The position numbers were made by a program, and so were the translations under genes. DNA of 64,000 bases from an uncultured Oscillospiraceae bacterium. Lineage in GTDB: Bacteria > Bacillota > Clostridia > Oscillospirales > Acutalibacteraceae. The notes beneath the pieces were generated by a model that searched no databases, had not been told where the DNA came from, and was given only the letters and a program-made list of their open reading frames with translations. The stretch lies in assembly GCA_905192745.1 (NCBI GenBank), contig CAJJLZ010000003.1:62001-126000 (forward strand), written 5' to 3'. Of this stretch, positions 16,405 through 24,658 are shown in pieces (the first letter of the stretch is position 1; every line of letters begins with the position of its first letter).

Positions 16405-18882
16405 TTACAGCATTGCCGCCGGATTGATATCCACATAAACGGTGACGGCCTTGTTTTCCGACGCACGGTTAAAGCTTTCCAGCAAACCGGCCGTCATCTT
16501 TCGCATCCGGGCATTGTTCACGGTCTTGACCAGCAGCTTATACCGGATTTTTCCCGCCACCCGGGTAACGGAAGCCGGCGAAGGATCGAGCACGATCATC
16601 GGCACATCCCGGTATTCGGTGGTGGCCGCCGTCCGGAGCAGCGAAAGGAACCGGTGGGACGCCTGCCGGACCGCTTCCTCCTCCGTCCCGGCCGCCCCGA
16701 CAAAACCGAACATACACAGATCGGTATAGGGCGGATACTTCATCATTTTCCGGGCAGCGATCTCCATCTGGTAAAAGCCCTCGTAGTCCTGCTTTGCCGC
16801 CAGCTCAATCACATAATTATCCGGCGTATAGGTCTGGATGACCGCCTTGCCGGGGATATCCCGCCGTCCGGCCCGGCCGACCACCTGAGTCAGCAGCGCA
16901 AAGGTGGTTTCAAAGCAGCGGTAGTCGTCCCCATACAGCGACTGATCGGCCGACAACACCCCCACCAGACCGACGTTCGGAAAATCCAGCCCCTTGGCCA
17001 CCATCTGGGTGCCGATCATGAGGGAATACTTTCCCTGTGAGAAGGCGCGGAATTTTTCCTCGTAGGCGTAGCGGGACATGGTGGTGTCGGTGTCCATCCG
17101 AAGAATGGACACGCCGGGGAACAGCCGCTCCAGTTCCTCCTCCGCCCGCTGGGTGCCGAGGCCGGAATACCGCACCTTATCCGATCCGCATTCCGGACAG
17201 ACCCGGACCGGTTCCTGCGAATGCCCGCAGTAGTGGCACATCAGGCGGCCGTTGGCGCGGTGATAGGTCAGGCTGATGCTGCAGGACGGGCAGGTAACAA
17301 CATGCCCGCAGGAACGGCAGGACACAAAGGTGTTGAACCCCCGCCGATTGAGCAGCAGGATCGCCTGCCGCCCCGCCTCCAGCGTCTCAGTAAGCTCCTG
17401 CCGAAGGCGGGATCCGACGATGCCGCCGCCCTCCCCCTCCGGCTCCTGCCGCATATCCACCACCTCGACCTCCGGAAGCTGAGCGTCCCCGAAGCGGGAC
17501 CGCAGCACATGCAGAGAATACCGGCCGCTCTGCGCGGCATGGAAGGCTTCCACCGAGGGGGTGGCGGAGGTCAACAGCAGCATGGCGTTGTGCTTCATAC
17601 AGCGGAAGCGGGCCACGTCCCGCGCATGATACCGGGGAGAGGATTCGGATTTATAGGTATGCTCCTGTTCTTCGTCCATAATAATCAGGCCGAGGTCTTC
17701 GCAGGGCGCAAACACGGCGGAACGGGTCCCCACCGTGATAAGGGCCTCCCCCCGCTTGATGCGCTTCCACTCGTCCATTCGTTCACCGATGGCCAGACCG
17801 CTGTGCAGCACCGCCACCCGGCGGCCGTAACGGTTCAGGAACAGCTCCATCATCTGGGGCGTGAGGGAAATCTCCGGCACCAGCACCAGAACATGCCGTC
17901 CTTCCGCGATCACCCGGTCAATCAGGTTCATATACACCTGTGTTTTCCCGCTGCCGGTCACGCCGTACAACAAGGCTGCGGAAGGCTTCCCGCTGTGATA
18001 CTGCGCGTACAGACTGTCAAACGCCGCCTGCTGCTCGGCGTTCAGCGGCGTGGAGACGATCGCCGGCGCGGCGGGCGCCGAAGCGTAGGGATTGCGGAGC
18101 ACTTCGCTTTCAAAGAACTCGATAATCCCCTTTTTCTCCAGCGCCTGCACTACCGCCGCGGTCACCGCCGTGAAATAGCAAAGCTCCTTCACCGACGCGC
18201 AGCCGACCTCTTCCAAAAGGGCGGTCACCTTTTTCTGCTTTTCGGTGCAGTTTTTTTCAGACAGGGCGGCGGTCAGTTCTTCCCCCTCCATACAGAGGCG
18301 GGCCATCCGGATGGTGGCGTCGCCCACCCGCTGAAAAGCGTCGTCGGAGCGGACCAGCGCGCCAAGACGCACCAACCGCTCCGGCAAATCGTTATCCCGT
18401 GTAAGACCCATCCGGGTCAGCAGCCGTTCCCTGTCCACGCCGGTTTTGCTGGAGGCGACGAACTCCGCCGCCGCCCGTTCCTCCCTTGTCATTGCTTCCC
18501 GCAGATCAGGAGAAAGAGCGGCCGCCTTGTACACCGGCTTGACCCGCAGGTACAAACCGGTGGGCAGCATAGCGTGCACCGCGTCAAAGACCGTACAGAA
18601 GGTCCGCTCCTTCAGCCAGAGAGCCAGCTCCAGCATTTCCGCGTCCAGCAGAGGCTCCCGTTCCAGCACGGCGAAAACCGGCTTCAGCCGACGGACATCG
18701 GCCGGGGTATCGAATTCCACCACAATCCCCTGCCGCTTTTTGTTTCCGCCGCCGAAGGGAACCAGCACCCGGCAGCCGGGCAGCAAAGGCTCCAGCGTTT
18801 CCGGAACGGTATAGGAATAGAGCTTGTCAAAATGATACGCCGTCTGCTCCACGGCGATTTTTGCTACCTTGGGCAGGACCAT
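16405..18882 (-). CDS. priA: Primosomal protein N' (PriA helicase)
   Basis: An 825-residue 3'-5' helicase that restarts collapsed replication forks. The N-terminal 3'BD domain (KIAVEQTAYHFDKLYSYTVP) is followed by a winged-helix region, the helicase core with Walker A GVTGSGKTQVY, Walker B IIMDEEQEHTYK, TSATPSVEA, then the zinc-binding insert with paired cysteines (CRSCGHVVTCPSC, CHYCG, CPECGS), and GTQMVAKGLDFPNVGLVG plus QVVGRAGRRDIPG. Full length. Usually coaBC lies between rpoZ and priA; here the two are only 45 bases apart. Confidence 0.96.
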   Translation of the reverse strand: MVLPKVAKIAVEQTAYHFDKLYSYTVPETLEPLLPGCRVLVPFGGGNKKRQGIVVEFDTPADVRRLKPVFAVLEREPLLDAEMLELALWLKERTFCTVFDAVHAMLPTGLYLRVKPVYKAAALSPDLREAMTREERAAAEFVASSKTGVDRERLLTRMGLTRDNDLPERLVRLGALVRSDDAFQRVGDATIRMARLCMEGEELTAALSEKNCTEKQKKVTALLEEVGCASVKELCYFTAVTAAVVQALEKKGIIEFFESEVLRNPYASAPAAPAIVSTPLNAEQQAAFDSLYAQYHSGKPSAALLYGVTGSGKTQVYMNLIDRVIAEGRHVLVLVPEISLTPQMMELFLNRYGRRVAVLHSGLAIGERMDEWKRIKRGEALITVGTRSAVFAPCEDLGLIIMDEEQEHTYKSESSPRYHARDVARFRCMKHNAMLLLTSATPSVEAFHAAQSGRYSLHVLRSRFGDAQLPEVEVVDMRQEPEGEGGGIVGSRLRQELTETLEAGRQAILLLNRRGFNTFVSCRSCGHVVTCPSCSISLTYHRANGRLMCHYCGHSQEPVRVCPECGSDKVRYSGLGTQRAEEELERLFPGVSILRMDTDTTMSRYAYEEKFRAFSQGKYSLMIGTQMVAKGLDFPNVGLVGVLSADQSLYGDDYRCFETTFALLTQVVGRAGRRDIPGKAVIQTYTPDNYVIELAAKQDYEGFYQMEIAARKMMKYPPYTDLCMFGFVGAAGTEEEAVRQASHRFLSLLRTAATTEYRDVPMIVLDPSPASVTRVAGKIRYKLLVKTVNNARMRKMTAGLLESFNRASENKAVTVYVDINPAAML

Positions 18883-18927
18883 CTTCCGACCAGCCTTTCC
18901 CGACCGCGTTATTCGTCCGGCGCGTGC

Positions 18928-19134
18928 TTACTCTTCCTCATCCTTCACCGGCAGAATCCTGTATTCCCCGCTGCGGAAATCGCTGATCGCCAGACTGACC
19001 GGCTTTTCGGTGAGGATAATATTCTTTTCCTCCGACTCATCCGCAATCTGACGGGCGCGTTTGGCGACGGCGATCACCACCGCATACCGGCTCTGATCGC
19101 CCTTGATGTTTTCAATATCCGTCGGTCTAAGCAT
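18928..19134 (-). CDS. rpoZ: RNA polymerase omega subunit
   Basis: A 68-residue protein starting MLRPTDIENIKGDQSRYAVV with the omega core YAVVIAVAKRARQI (~17-30) and KPVSLAISDFRSGEYRI. It helps assemble and stabilise RNA polymerase around beta prime. Length is typical for Firmicutes. Its start overlaps the gmk stop by 8 bases, so translation is coupled. Confidence 0.93.
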   Translation of the reverse strand: MLRPTDIENIKGDQSRYAVVIAVAKRARQIADESEEKNIILTEKPVSLAISDFRSGEYRILPVKDEEE

Positions 19135-19738
19135 TTTTCAGTACCTCCAACACAAGTTTTTCCATGCGGGAATACCGCATCTGTTCGGCGTTGATAATGG
19201 TGTGGATCCGCTGTACCGCCAGATCCACCTCATCGTTCAGCACCACATAATCGTAACGGAAGGCGCGGGTCAGCTCCCGCCGTGCCACCGCCATCCGGCC
19301 GAGGATTTTTTCCTCGGTTTCGGTGCCGCGGTCCCGCAGGCGGCGTTCCAGCTCCTCCATCGAGGGGATGGTGATGAAAACCGATACCAGATCGGAACGA
19401 TGATCCATCACCTTTTCCGCTCCCTGCACTTCAATTTCCAGAATCACGTTTTTTCCCTGTTCCAGCCAATCCCGGATCGGCTCCTCGGGCGTACCGTAGT
19501 AATTGCCGTTGTACTCGGCATACTCCAGCAGAGCGCCCCGTTCGATCAGCTCCTCGAACTCTGCCCGGGTCTTGAAATAATAATGAACATTGTTCAGCTC
19601 TCCCGGCCTGGGGGCGCGGGTGGTCGCCGAAACCGACAGCACCGTATCCGCCCGTTCCTGCAGAAGCCGCTTGATGATCGTCCCCTTGCCCGAGCCGGAG
19701 GGACCGGACAGGATAATCAGCATCCCGCGATTACTCAT
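19127..19738 (-). CDS. gmk: Guanylate kinase
   Basis: Phosphorylates GMP to GDP. The 203-residue protein has the P-loop GPSGSGKGT (11-19), the GMP-binding SVSATTRAPRPGE (~35-47) and VHYYF, and the lid region with RLRDRGTETEEKI. It overlaps remA by 8 bases upstream and rpoZ by 8 bases downstream. Length is normal (~205). Confidence 0.97.
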   Translation of the reverse strand: MSNRGMLIILSGPSGSGKGTIIKRLLQERADTVLSVSATTRAPRPGELNNVHYYFKTRAEFEELIERGALLEYAEYNGNYYGTPEEPIRDWLEQGKNVILEIEVQGAEKVMDHRSDLVSVFITIPSMEELERRLRDRGTETEEKILGRMAVARRELTRAFRYDYVVLNDEVDLAVQRIHTIINAEQMRYSRMEKLVLEVLKNA

Positions 19739-20003
19739 CCTCGTTCAGTTCCTCCTCGTCGTCCTCGTCACGGTCGTTCAGACGGTTTGCCACCGTCTCC
19801 GGCTGAACGGCCGAGAGGATAACGTGGTCGCTGTCGGTCACCAGCACCGCGCGGGTGCGGCGGCCGTAGGTTGCGTCGATTAGGGTGCCGCGGTCTTTCG
19901 CGTCCTGAATAATCCGCTTGATCGGTGCGGATTCGGGGCTGACAATCGCCACCAGCCGGTTGGCGGAAACCATGTTGCCGAAGCCGATATTGATGAGTTT
20001 CAT
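19731..20003 (-). CDS. remA: Extracellular matrix regulator RemA (DUF370)
   Basis: A 90-residue DNA-binding protein starting MKLINIGFGNMVSANRLVAI, with the DUF370 core AIVSPESAPIKRIIQDAK, GTLIDATYGRRTRAVLV and SDHVILSAVQPETVANR. In Bacillus RemA activates matrix and osmoprotection genes and forms ring-like assemblies; in clostridia its targets are not well known. An acidic tail (DRDEDDEEELNEDE) follows. The frame is open far upstream, but the ATG at 20003 is the family start and has AAAGGA ~12 bases before it. yicC-remA-gmk-rpoZ is a conserved order. Confidence 0.94.
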   Translation of the reverse strand: MKLINIGFGNMVSANRLVAIVSPESAPIKRIIQDAKDRGTLIDATYGRRTRAVLVTDSDHVILSAVQPETVANRLNDRDEDDEEELNEDE

Positions 20004-20088
20004 AATGGAATTCTGTCCTTTCCCTGCTTCCGTTTCCCCGGCGGCCCCAAACAGGGCTTCGCCGGAGAACGTCCATGTGAAAAAGCCG

Positions 20089-20967
20089 TTATTCGATATT
20101 CTGAATCTGCTCGCGGATTTTTTCGATCTCCGCCTTGATATCCACCACGATCCGCGCCAAAGCGACGTCCTGCGCCTTGGAACCGATGGTATTCGCCTCA
20201 CGGTTGATCTCCTGCACCAGAAAATCCAGCTTTCGCCCGACCGGCTCGTCCCCGCCGAGCAGCTGTTCAAGCTGATCCAGATGGCTGCGCAGACGAACCG
20301 TTTCCTCCGCCACCGCGATCTTATCGGCGAAAATCGCCGCCTCGGTCAGCAGGCGCTGCTCATCCACCGACGCGTCGCCCAGCAGTTCCCGCATCCGGGC
20401 CTGAACCTTATCCATATGCTCCTTCACGGTCTGGGGAGAGCGTTCCTCCACCTTTTCCACCGCGTGAAGGATGGTCTGCGCCCGGGAGAGAATGTCCTCC
20501 CGCATCCGGGCGCCCTCCCTCTCCCGCATGGCGATAAAACGGGAAAGGGTTTCGTCCGTCACCCGGCTGACAGCGGCCCAGATGGCCTCCTCGTCCTCCG
20601 CCGCGCGATGGACGGTCAGCACATCGGGAAAGCGCGCCAGCATTCCGGCCGTCGTATCGTCCGTCAGGCCGTATTTTTCGGACAGCTCCTTCAGCGCGTT
20701 CCGATACCCCTCCGCCAGCGTGTAATTCACCGTCACCGTGCTGCCGGGAGCGTCCACCGTCTCAATCCAGACATATACATCCACCTTGCCCCGGGAGATG
20801 GAGCGCTGGATATACGCCTTCAGCTTGTCGTCCAGAAACCCGTACGCCCGGGGAATCCGGGAGGAATATTCATAATACCGGTGGTTGACCGATTTGATCT
20901 CGACGGTGATATCCATCCCATCGATCGTCTGCTGATACCGGCCGTAGCCGGTCATGCTTCTCACCAT
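20089..20967 (-). CDS. YicC-family RNA endoribonuclease
   Basis: A 292-residue YicC protein starting MVRSMTGYGR, with VEIKSVNHRYYEYSSRIPR (~20-40), the basic SRGKVDVYVWIE segment and the C-terminal KLDFLVQEINREANTIGSKA block with the conserved E-x-N-R-E-x-N-T-x-G-S-K motif. Members of this family are RNases that act on structured RNA. The exact start is uncertain: MVRS is duplicated in frame (GTG 20979, ATG 20967, ATG 20955); I chose 20967 because GAAAGG lies 13 bases away and the protein then matches relatives. First gene of the long operon, with a promoter 70-100 bases upstream. Confidence 0.9.
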   Translation of the reverse strand: MVRSMTGYGRYQQTIDGMDITVEIKSVNHRYYEYSSRIPRAYGFLDDKLKAYIQRSISRGKVDVYVWIETVDAPGSTVTVNYTLAEGYRNALKELSEKYGLTDDTTAGMLARFPDVLTVHRAAEDEEAIWAAVSRVTDETLSRFIAMREREGARMREDILSRAQTILHAVEKVEERSPQTVKEHMDKVQARMRELLGDASVDEQRLLTEAAIFADKIAVAEETVRLRSHLDQLEQLLGGDEPVGRKLDFLVQEINREANTIGSKAQDVALARIVVDIKAEIEKIREQIQNIE

Positions 20968-21035
20968 GCTCCTAACCACGCCTTTCGCAAATTCCGAGCC
21001 CCGGACGGCCTCTCGCGCCGCCGTTTTCCGGGTCT

Positions 21036-21065
21036 ATTTTAGCAGGTTTGCGCCCCGGCTGTCAA
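21036..21065 (-). promoter_or_regulatory. Housekeeping promoter for the yicC-to-spoVM operon
   Basis: On the - strand TTGACA (21065-21060) is followed after 18 bases by TAAAAT (21041-21036). The -35 is a perfect consensus and the -10 matches five of six. It lies ~70 bases before yicC and just past the terminator of the oadA operon. Confidence 0.8.
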
Positions 21066-21100
21066 CTCAGACAGCCGCGCCGGGCGCCCCTCAATACGAA

Positions 21101-21124
21101 CGAAAGCCCCGGACGGGGCTTTCG
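21101..21124 (-). terminator. Terminator after oadA operon
   Basis: Perfect 10-bp stem CGAAAGCCCC / GGGGCTTTCG (21101-21110 with 21115-21124), loop GGAC, 16 bases beyond the oadA stop. The - strand 3' side is TTCGTTCG rather than a long T run, so it may be leaky. Confidence 0.7.
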
Positions 21125-21139
21125 TGGAAGGCAGAGCAA

Positions 21140-22540
21140 TCAGACGGGGTGAACCTGATTTTCCGTATTCAGGTGCTTGCCGTCGATTCCGTATTTTTTA
21201 TTCCGGCGGTTCTCAAAGAACTTCACCGCGACCTGACCGAACTGCGCGTAGGTCAGGACATCCTCCTCCTGCTCATACCACTCGCTGACTTCCTGACGCA
21301 TCTTCTCAAGCTCCGGCTCAAGCAGATCGGCGGGACGGCAGGTGATCGGCTGATCGTCGCCGATAATCTTTTTGACAAATTCCGGATCGATCGGCACCGG
21401 AGTACGGCCGTATTCGCCGCGGACAAGGCCCTTAAACTCCTTGGTGACCATCTTGTACCGCTCGCCGGCAATGACGTTGAACACAGCCTGACTTCCCACG
21501 ATCTGAGAGGAGGGCGTAACCAGCGGCGGATAGCCGGCGTCCTTACGCACCCGCGGCACTTCCTGCAGAACTTCCTCCAGCTTGTCCTCCTTGCCGGCCT
21601 GTTTAAGCTGGCTGACGAGGTTGGAGAGCATCCCGCCCGGCACCTGATAAATCAGGGCGTTGGTGTCCACCTCCAGCATCTTCGGGTTCAGCAGGCCGTT
21701 GTCGAGGTATTTGTGACGCAGGGTCAGGAAATACTTGGTCAGCTCGCTGAGCTTTTTCAGATCAAGGCCGGTATCGTATTCGGTGCCGGCCAGAGCCGCG
21801 ACCATCGATTCGGTCGCCGGGTGAGAGGTGCCCATGCCCAGCGGGGACAGCGCGGTATCAATCACGTCCGCGCCCGCTTCGATCGCCTTAAGCATCGTCA
21901 TGTCGGCGATACCGGCGGTAAAGTGGGAATGAACCTGAATCGGGATCTTCACGTTTTCCTTCAGGGCCTTGACCAGATCATAGGTCTCGTACGGGACCAG
22001 CAGACCGGCCATATCCTTCAGGCAGATGGAATGCGCGCCGGCTTCTTCAATCTGCTTCGCGTAGTTCACGAAATAGTCGATGTTGTGCACCGGGCTGGTG
22101 GTATAGGAAACCGCGACCTGCACATGCGCGCCCTTTTCCTTCAGCGCCGCCTTGATCGAGGTTTCCAGATTGCGGATATCGTTGAGCGCGTCGAAAATAC
22201 GGATCACGTCGATGCCGTTGGCCACCGACTTCTGCACGAAATACTCCACGATATCGTCCGCATAATGACGATACCCCAGCATATTCTGGCCGCGGAAAAG
22301 CATCTGCAGCTTGGTTTTCGGCATCTTTTTGCGCAGCAGGCGCAGACGATCCCACGGGTCCTCCCCCAGGAAGCGCAGGCAGGCGTCGAAGGTGGCGCCG
22401 CCCCAGCATTCCAGAGAATGATAGCCGATATCGTCCAGCATTTCCAGCGCAGGGAGCATTTCCTCCGTGGTCATGCGGGTGGCGATCAGCGACTGGTGGG
22501 CGTCGCGGAGAATGGTTTCGGTAATTCCGACCTTTGCCAA
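21140..22540 (-). CDS. oadA: OadA-like carboxyltransferase (pyruvate/oxaloacetate; 5S-type subunit)
   Basis: A 466-residue TIM-barrel carboxyltransferase starting MAKVGITETILRDAHQSL, with the metal/catalytic motifs TILRDAHQS, FRGQNMLGYRHY, the CLKDMAGLL lysine region and the VHSHFTAG histidines. It ends before any biotinyl domain, which is on a separate protein. In the family it moves CO2 between carboxybiotin and pyruvate. The TTG at 22540 is preferred: GAAAGGA is 9 bases away, while the two preceding ATGs are too close to it and relatives begin MAKVGITET. Downstream of the biotin carrier in one operon. Confidence 0.92.
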   Translation of the reverse strand: MAKVGITETILRDAHQSLIATRMTTEEMLPALEMLDDIGYHSLECWGGATFDACLRFLGEDPWDRLRLLRKKMPKTKLQMLFRGQNMLGYRHYADDIVEYFVQKSVANGIDVIRIFDALNDIRNLETSIKAALKEKGAHVQVAVSYTTSPVHNIDYFVNYAKQIEEAGAHSICLKDMAGLLVPYETYDLVKALKENVKIPIQVHSHFTAGIADMTMLKAIEAGADVIDTALSPLGMGTSHPATESMVAALAGTEYDTGLDLKKLSELTKYFLTLRHKYLDNGLLNPKMLEVDTNALIYQVPGGMLSNLVSQLKQAGKEDKLEEVLQEVPRVRKDAGYPPLVTPSSQIVGSQAVFNVIAGERYKMVTKEFKGLVRGEYGRTPVPIDPEFVKKIIGDDQPITCRPADLLEPELEKMRQEVSEWYEQEEDVLTYAQFGQVAVKFFENRRNKKYGIDGKHLNTENQVHPV

Positions 22541-22573
22541 TGTCATCATTCCTTTCTGTCAGGGAAACGGGAT

Positions 22574-22972
22574 TTACTGGAGGGAAATCAGCAGCTTGCC
22601 GGAATCCACACTGTCGCCCTTGTTGACATGCACGCCGGCGACGACCGCGTCGCGGGGCGCCATAATTTCATTTTCCATTTTCATCGCTTCCAGAATGAGC
22701 AGCACCTGACCCTTGGTGACCGAATCGCCCGCCTTGACCTTGATGTCCAGAATATTGCCGGGCATCGGAGCGTTCAGGCTTTCCGTTCCGGCGGCGGCAG
22801 CAGCCGGAGCAGCAGCCGGAGCGGCCGCCGGAACGGGAGCCGCCGCAGGGGCAGCGGCAGGGGCCGGGACGGCCACGGGAGCGGCCGGAGCGGCCGGAGC
22901 CGCGCCGGCGCCAACCTCTTCCACCTGAACGTCGTACGCATTGCCATTGACCGTAATGTTGAACCGTTTCAT
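22574..22972 (-). CDS. Biotin carboxyl carrier protein (1.3S-like)
   Basis: A 132-residue protein with an N-terminal segment (MKRFNITVNGNAYDVQVEEV), a long Ala/Pro-rich flexible linker (~25-65) and a C-terminal biotinyl domain with the biotinylated lysine in EAMKMEN (~96-102). It shuttles carboxyl groups between the two carboxyltransferases encoded beside it. The ATG at 22972 has GAAAGGA 9 bases upstream. Its size and layout resemble the 1.3S subunit of Propionibacterium transcarboxylase and decarboxylase carrier subunits alike. Confidence 0.93.
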   Translation of the reverse strand: MKRFNITVNGNAYDVQVEEVGAGAAPAAPAAPVAVPAPAAAPAAAPVPAAAPAAAPAAAAAGTESLNAPMPGNILDIKVKAGDSVTKGQVLLILEAMKMENEIMAPRDAVVAGVHVNKGDSVDSGKLLISLQ

Positions 22973-23005
22973 TCTATCCATTCCTTTCAACCTGTAAAAA
23001 TCTTT

Positions 23006-23035
23006 CTGTTACTGCCTGTTACTGCCTGTTACTGC
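23006..23035. repeat. Three tandem copies of a 10-bp unit
   Basis: CTGTTACTGC is repeated exactly three times (23006-23015, 23016-23025, 23026-23035) between the carrier and the carboxyltransferase genes. It lies outside coding sequence; no function is evident. Confidence 0.85.
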
Positions 23036-23063
23036 TATGGCCTCCCGCAGAAGCGGGAGCGAT

Positions 23064-24377
23064 TTACAGCTGGATATTGGAGTGCTTCTTCGGCAGACGG
23101 GTTACCCGCTTGGAGGACAGCATGTCGAGCATCGCCATCAGCTTCGCTTTGGTATCGGCGGGAGCAACCACGTCGGTCACTTCGCCGGCGGCGGCAGCGG
23201 CAAAGACCGAACCTTCGGTCTCGGCGTATTCCGCCGCGAGAGCCTTCCGGTCCTCGGTGGGATTGGTCATCTTGGCGAGACGGTCCTTCCAGAAAATATG
23301 GATTGCCGTCTCCGGCGCCAGAGGAAGGATGGCCGCGGTCGGCCACGCCAGCACCGCGTCGGCGCCGGCGGCCTTGCCGGCCACCGCGATATACGCCGGG
23401 CCGTATGCCTTGCCGACCAGCACGGTAATCTTCGCCGTGGTCGCTTCCGCATAGGCCTGAGACAGCTTGGCCGCCCCCTTCAGGCAGGCAAAACCGGCCG
23501 TATCCACAAAAGTAATAACCGGGATGGAGAACCCGTCGCACAGCCGGACAAAACGGGCCAGACGGGAGGAAGAAGCGCAGGAGAGCTTTTCTTCGGCCAT
23601 GGTCACCAAGCCGCAGGCCACGCCGCCAATGCGGGCGAAAGCCGTTTCACAGTCCCCGCTGCCCAGACGGATCACCGAATCGGTATCCGCCGCCGCGTCG
23701 ATCACACCGGCGATATTCTCGCAGGCGCCCATCGCGGCGCTGTCGAACTCATAGACGACCGGAACCGTCAGGTTGTTGGAGGGAAGCATCCGGAGCAGGT
23801 CGCGCGCTTTTTCGATCGCCGCATCCGCGTCCGCGGCGGTCACCGCAGCTTCGGCACAGTCGTCGCCGGGATTCAGGTAGTAGTCCGCGTCCGCGGCCCG
23901 CACAACGATATCCGAGGTTTCCGCAATGATCGCGGAGGAACCCACGCAGGCGCCGGCCACGACCGCAATCTGCGGCACCACGCCGGAAAGGTTGTTGGAA
24001 GCCAGCAGAATGTCCGCGATCGCGTCCATCGCGTCGATTCCCTCGCCCAGTTTCGCGCCGTCGCTGTCGAAGACGCCGACCACCGGCGCGCCGTTCTGGG
24101 CGGCCAACTCGTACACCTTACGGATTTTCGCCCCCTGCGCCCTGCCGATTGCACCGCAGCAGACGTCGCGGTCCTGCGCGTAGGCGTACACCGGGCTGCC
24201 GTCCACCGTACCGTAACCGGCTACAGCCTCAACAGGCTTGTCCCCGTCCCGGGCAAGACGGTCAATCTCCACAAAGGTGCCCTCGTCAAACAGCTGCAAA
24301 AGCCGTGCGCGTGCTTTTGAACCCTCCAACGCGGAAACGGCGTCGGCGAGCTTTTGAAGCTGGTCCTGCATGTTCAT
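23064..24377 (-). CDS. Acyl-CoA carboxyltransferase (MmdA/12S-like, short and divergent)
   Basis: A 437-residue crotonase-fold carboxyltransferase. The N-half has KARARLLQLFDEGTFVEID, a VYAYAQDRDV block and GVVPQIAVVAGACVGSSA; the C-half has SIPVITFVDTAGF and KITVLVGKAYGPAYIAVA, the usual acyl-CoA-side elements. It is shorter than typical MmdA (~510), and the normally glycine-rich D-S-G-G-A-R motif reads DSDGAKLGEG. In the family it transfers the carboxyl group between methylmalonyl-CoA (or a similar acyl-CoA) and biotin. First gene of the operon: AGGAGG is 7 bases before the ATG and a good promoter lies upstream. Acyl-CoA substrate is inferred. Confidence 0.82.
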   Translation of the reverse strand: MNMQDQLQKLADAVSALEGSKARARLLQLFDEGTFVEIDRLARDGDKPVEAVAGYGTVDGSPVYAYAQDRDVCCGAIGRAQGAKIRKVYELAAQNGAPVVGVFDSDGAKLGEGIDAMDAIADILLASNNLSGVVPQIAVVAGACVGSSAIIAETSDIVVRAADADYYLNPGDDCAEAAVTAADADAAIEKARDLLRMLPSNNLTVPVVYEFDSAAMGACENIAGVIDAAADTDSVIRLGSGDCETAFARIGGVACGLVTMAEEKLSCASSSRLARFVRLCDGFSIPVITFVDTAGFACLKGAAKLSQAYAEATTAKITVLVGKAYGPAYIAVAGKAAGADAVLAWPTAAILPLAPETAIHIFWKDRLAKMTNPTEDRKALAAEYAETEGSVFAAAAAGEVTDVVAPADTKAKLMAMLDMLSSKRVTRLPKKHSNIQL

Positions 24378-24425
24378 ATTCGCTTCCTCCTAATCGACCA
24401 CTGGTTTATTGCGCAAATTAAAATC

Positions 24426-24454
24426 ATTATATCGTATTTTCCAAAAAAGCACAA
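24426..24454 (-). promoter_or_regulatory. Promoter of the biotin carboxyltransferase operon
   Basis: On the - strand TTGTGC (24454-24449), 17-base spacer, TATAAT (24431-24426), about 49 bases before the carboxyltransferase start. The -10 is perfect and the -35 has the TTG. Confidence 0.75.
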
Positions 24455-24557
24455 GGGATTTTCCGTGGATTTTCCTCGATTATGCAGGCGGATTTCGTGA
24501 ATTTCCCTTGATTTTCCTTCTCCAGCCACCGGAATCGGTAATTTTTAATTTAGATAA

Positions 24558-24588
24558 GGTTTACAAGCGTAAACCATAATGATATAAT
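24558..24588 (+). promoter_or_regulatory. Promoter with overlapping palindromic operator for the FAD oxidoreductase
   Basis: TTTACA (24560-24565), exactly 17 bases, TATAAT (24583-24588). A perfect inverted repeat GGTTTAC-AAGC-GTAAACC (24558-24575) covers the -35, the place a repressor would block polymerase. No regulator gene is adjacent, so the cognate protein is unknown. The surrounding ~280-base intergenic region between divergent genes holds nothing else. Confidence 0.75.
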
Positions 24589-24658
24589 TATTTTGTAATT
24601 AAATAAATAATACGTCTAATACGTCACATCAAGCATAGCTAAAATATGGGGGTAAAAA

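Noticed and set aside
22574..22972. Ala/Pro-rich linker of the biotin carrier as a separate repeat element
   Set aside because: It is the normal flexible linker of biotin carrier proteins, not a distinct repeat.
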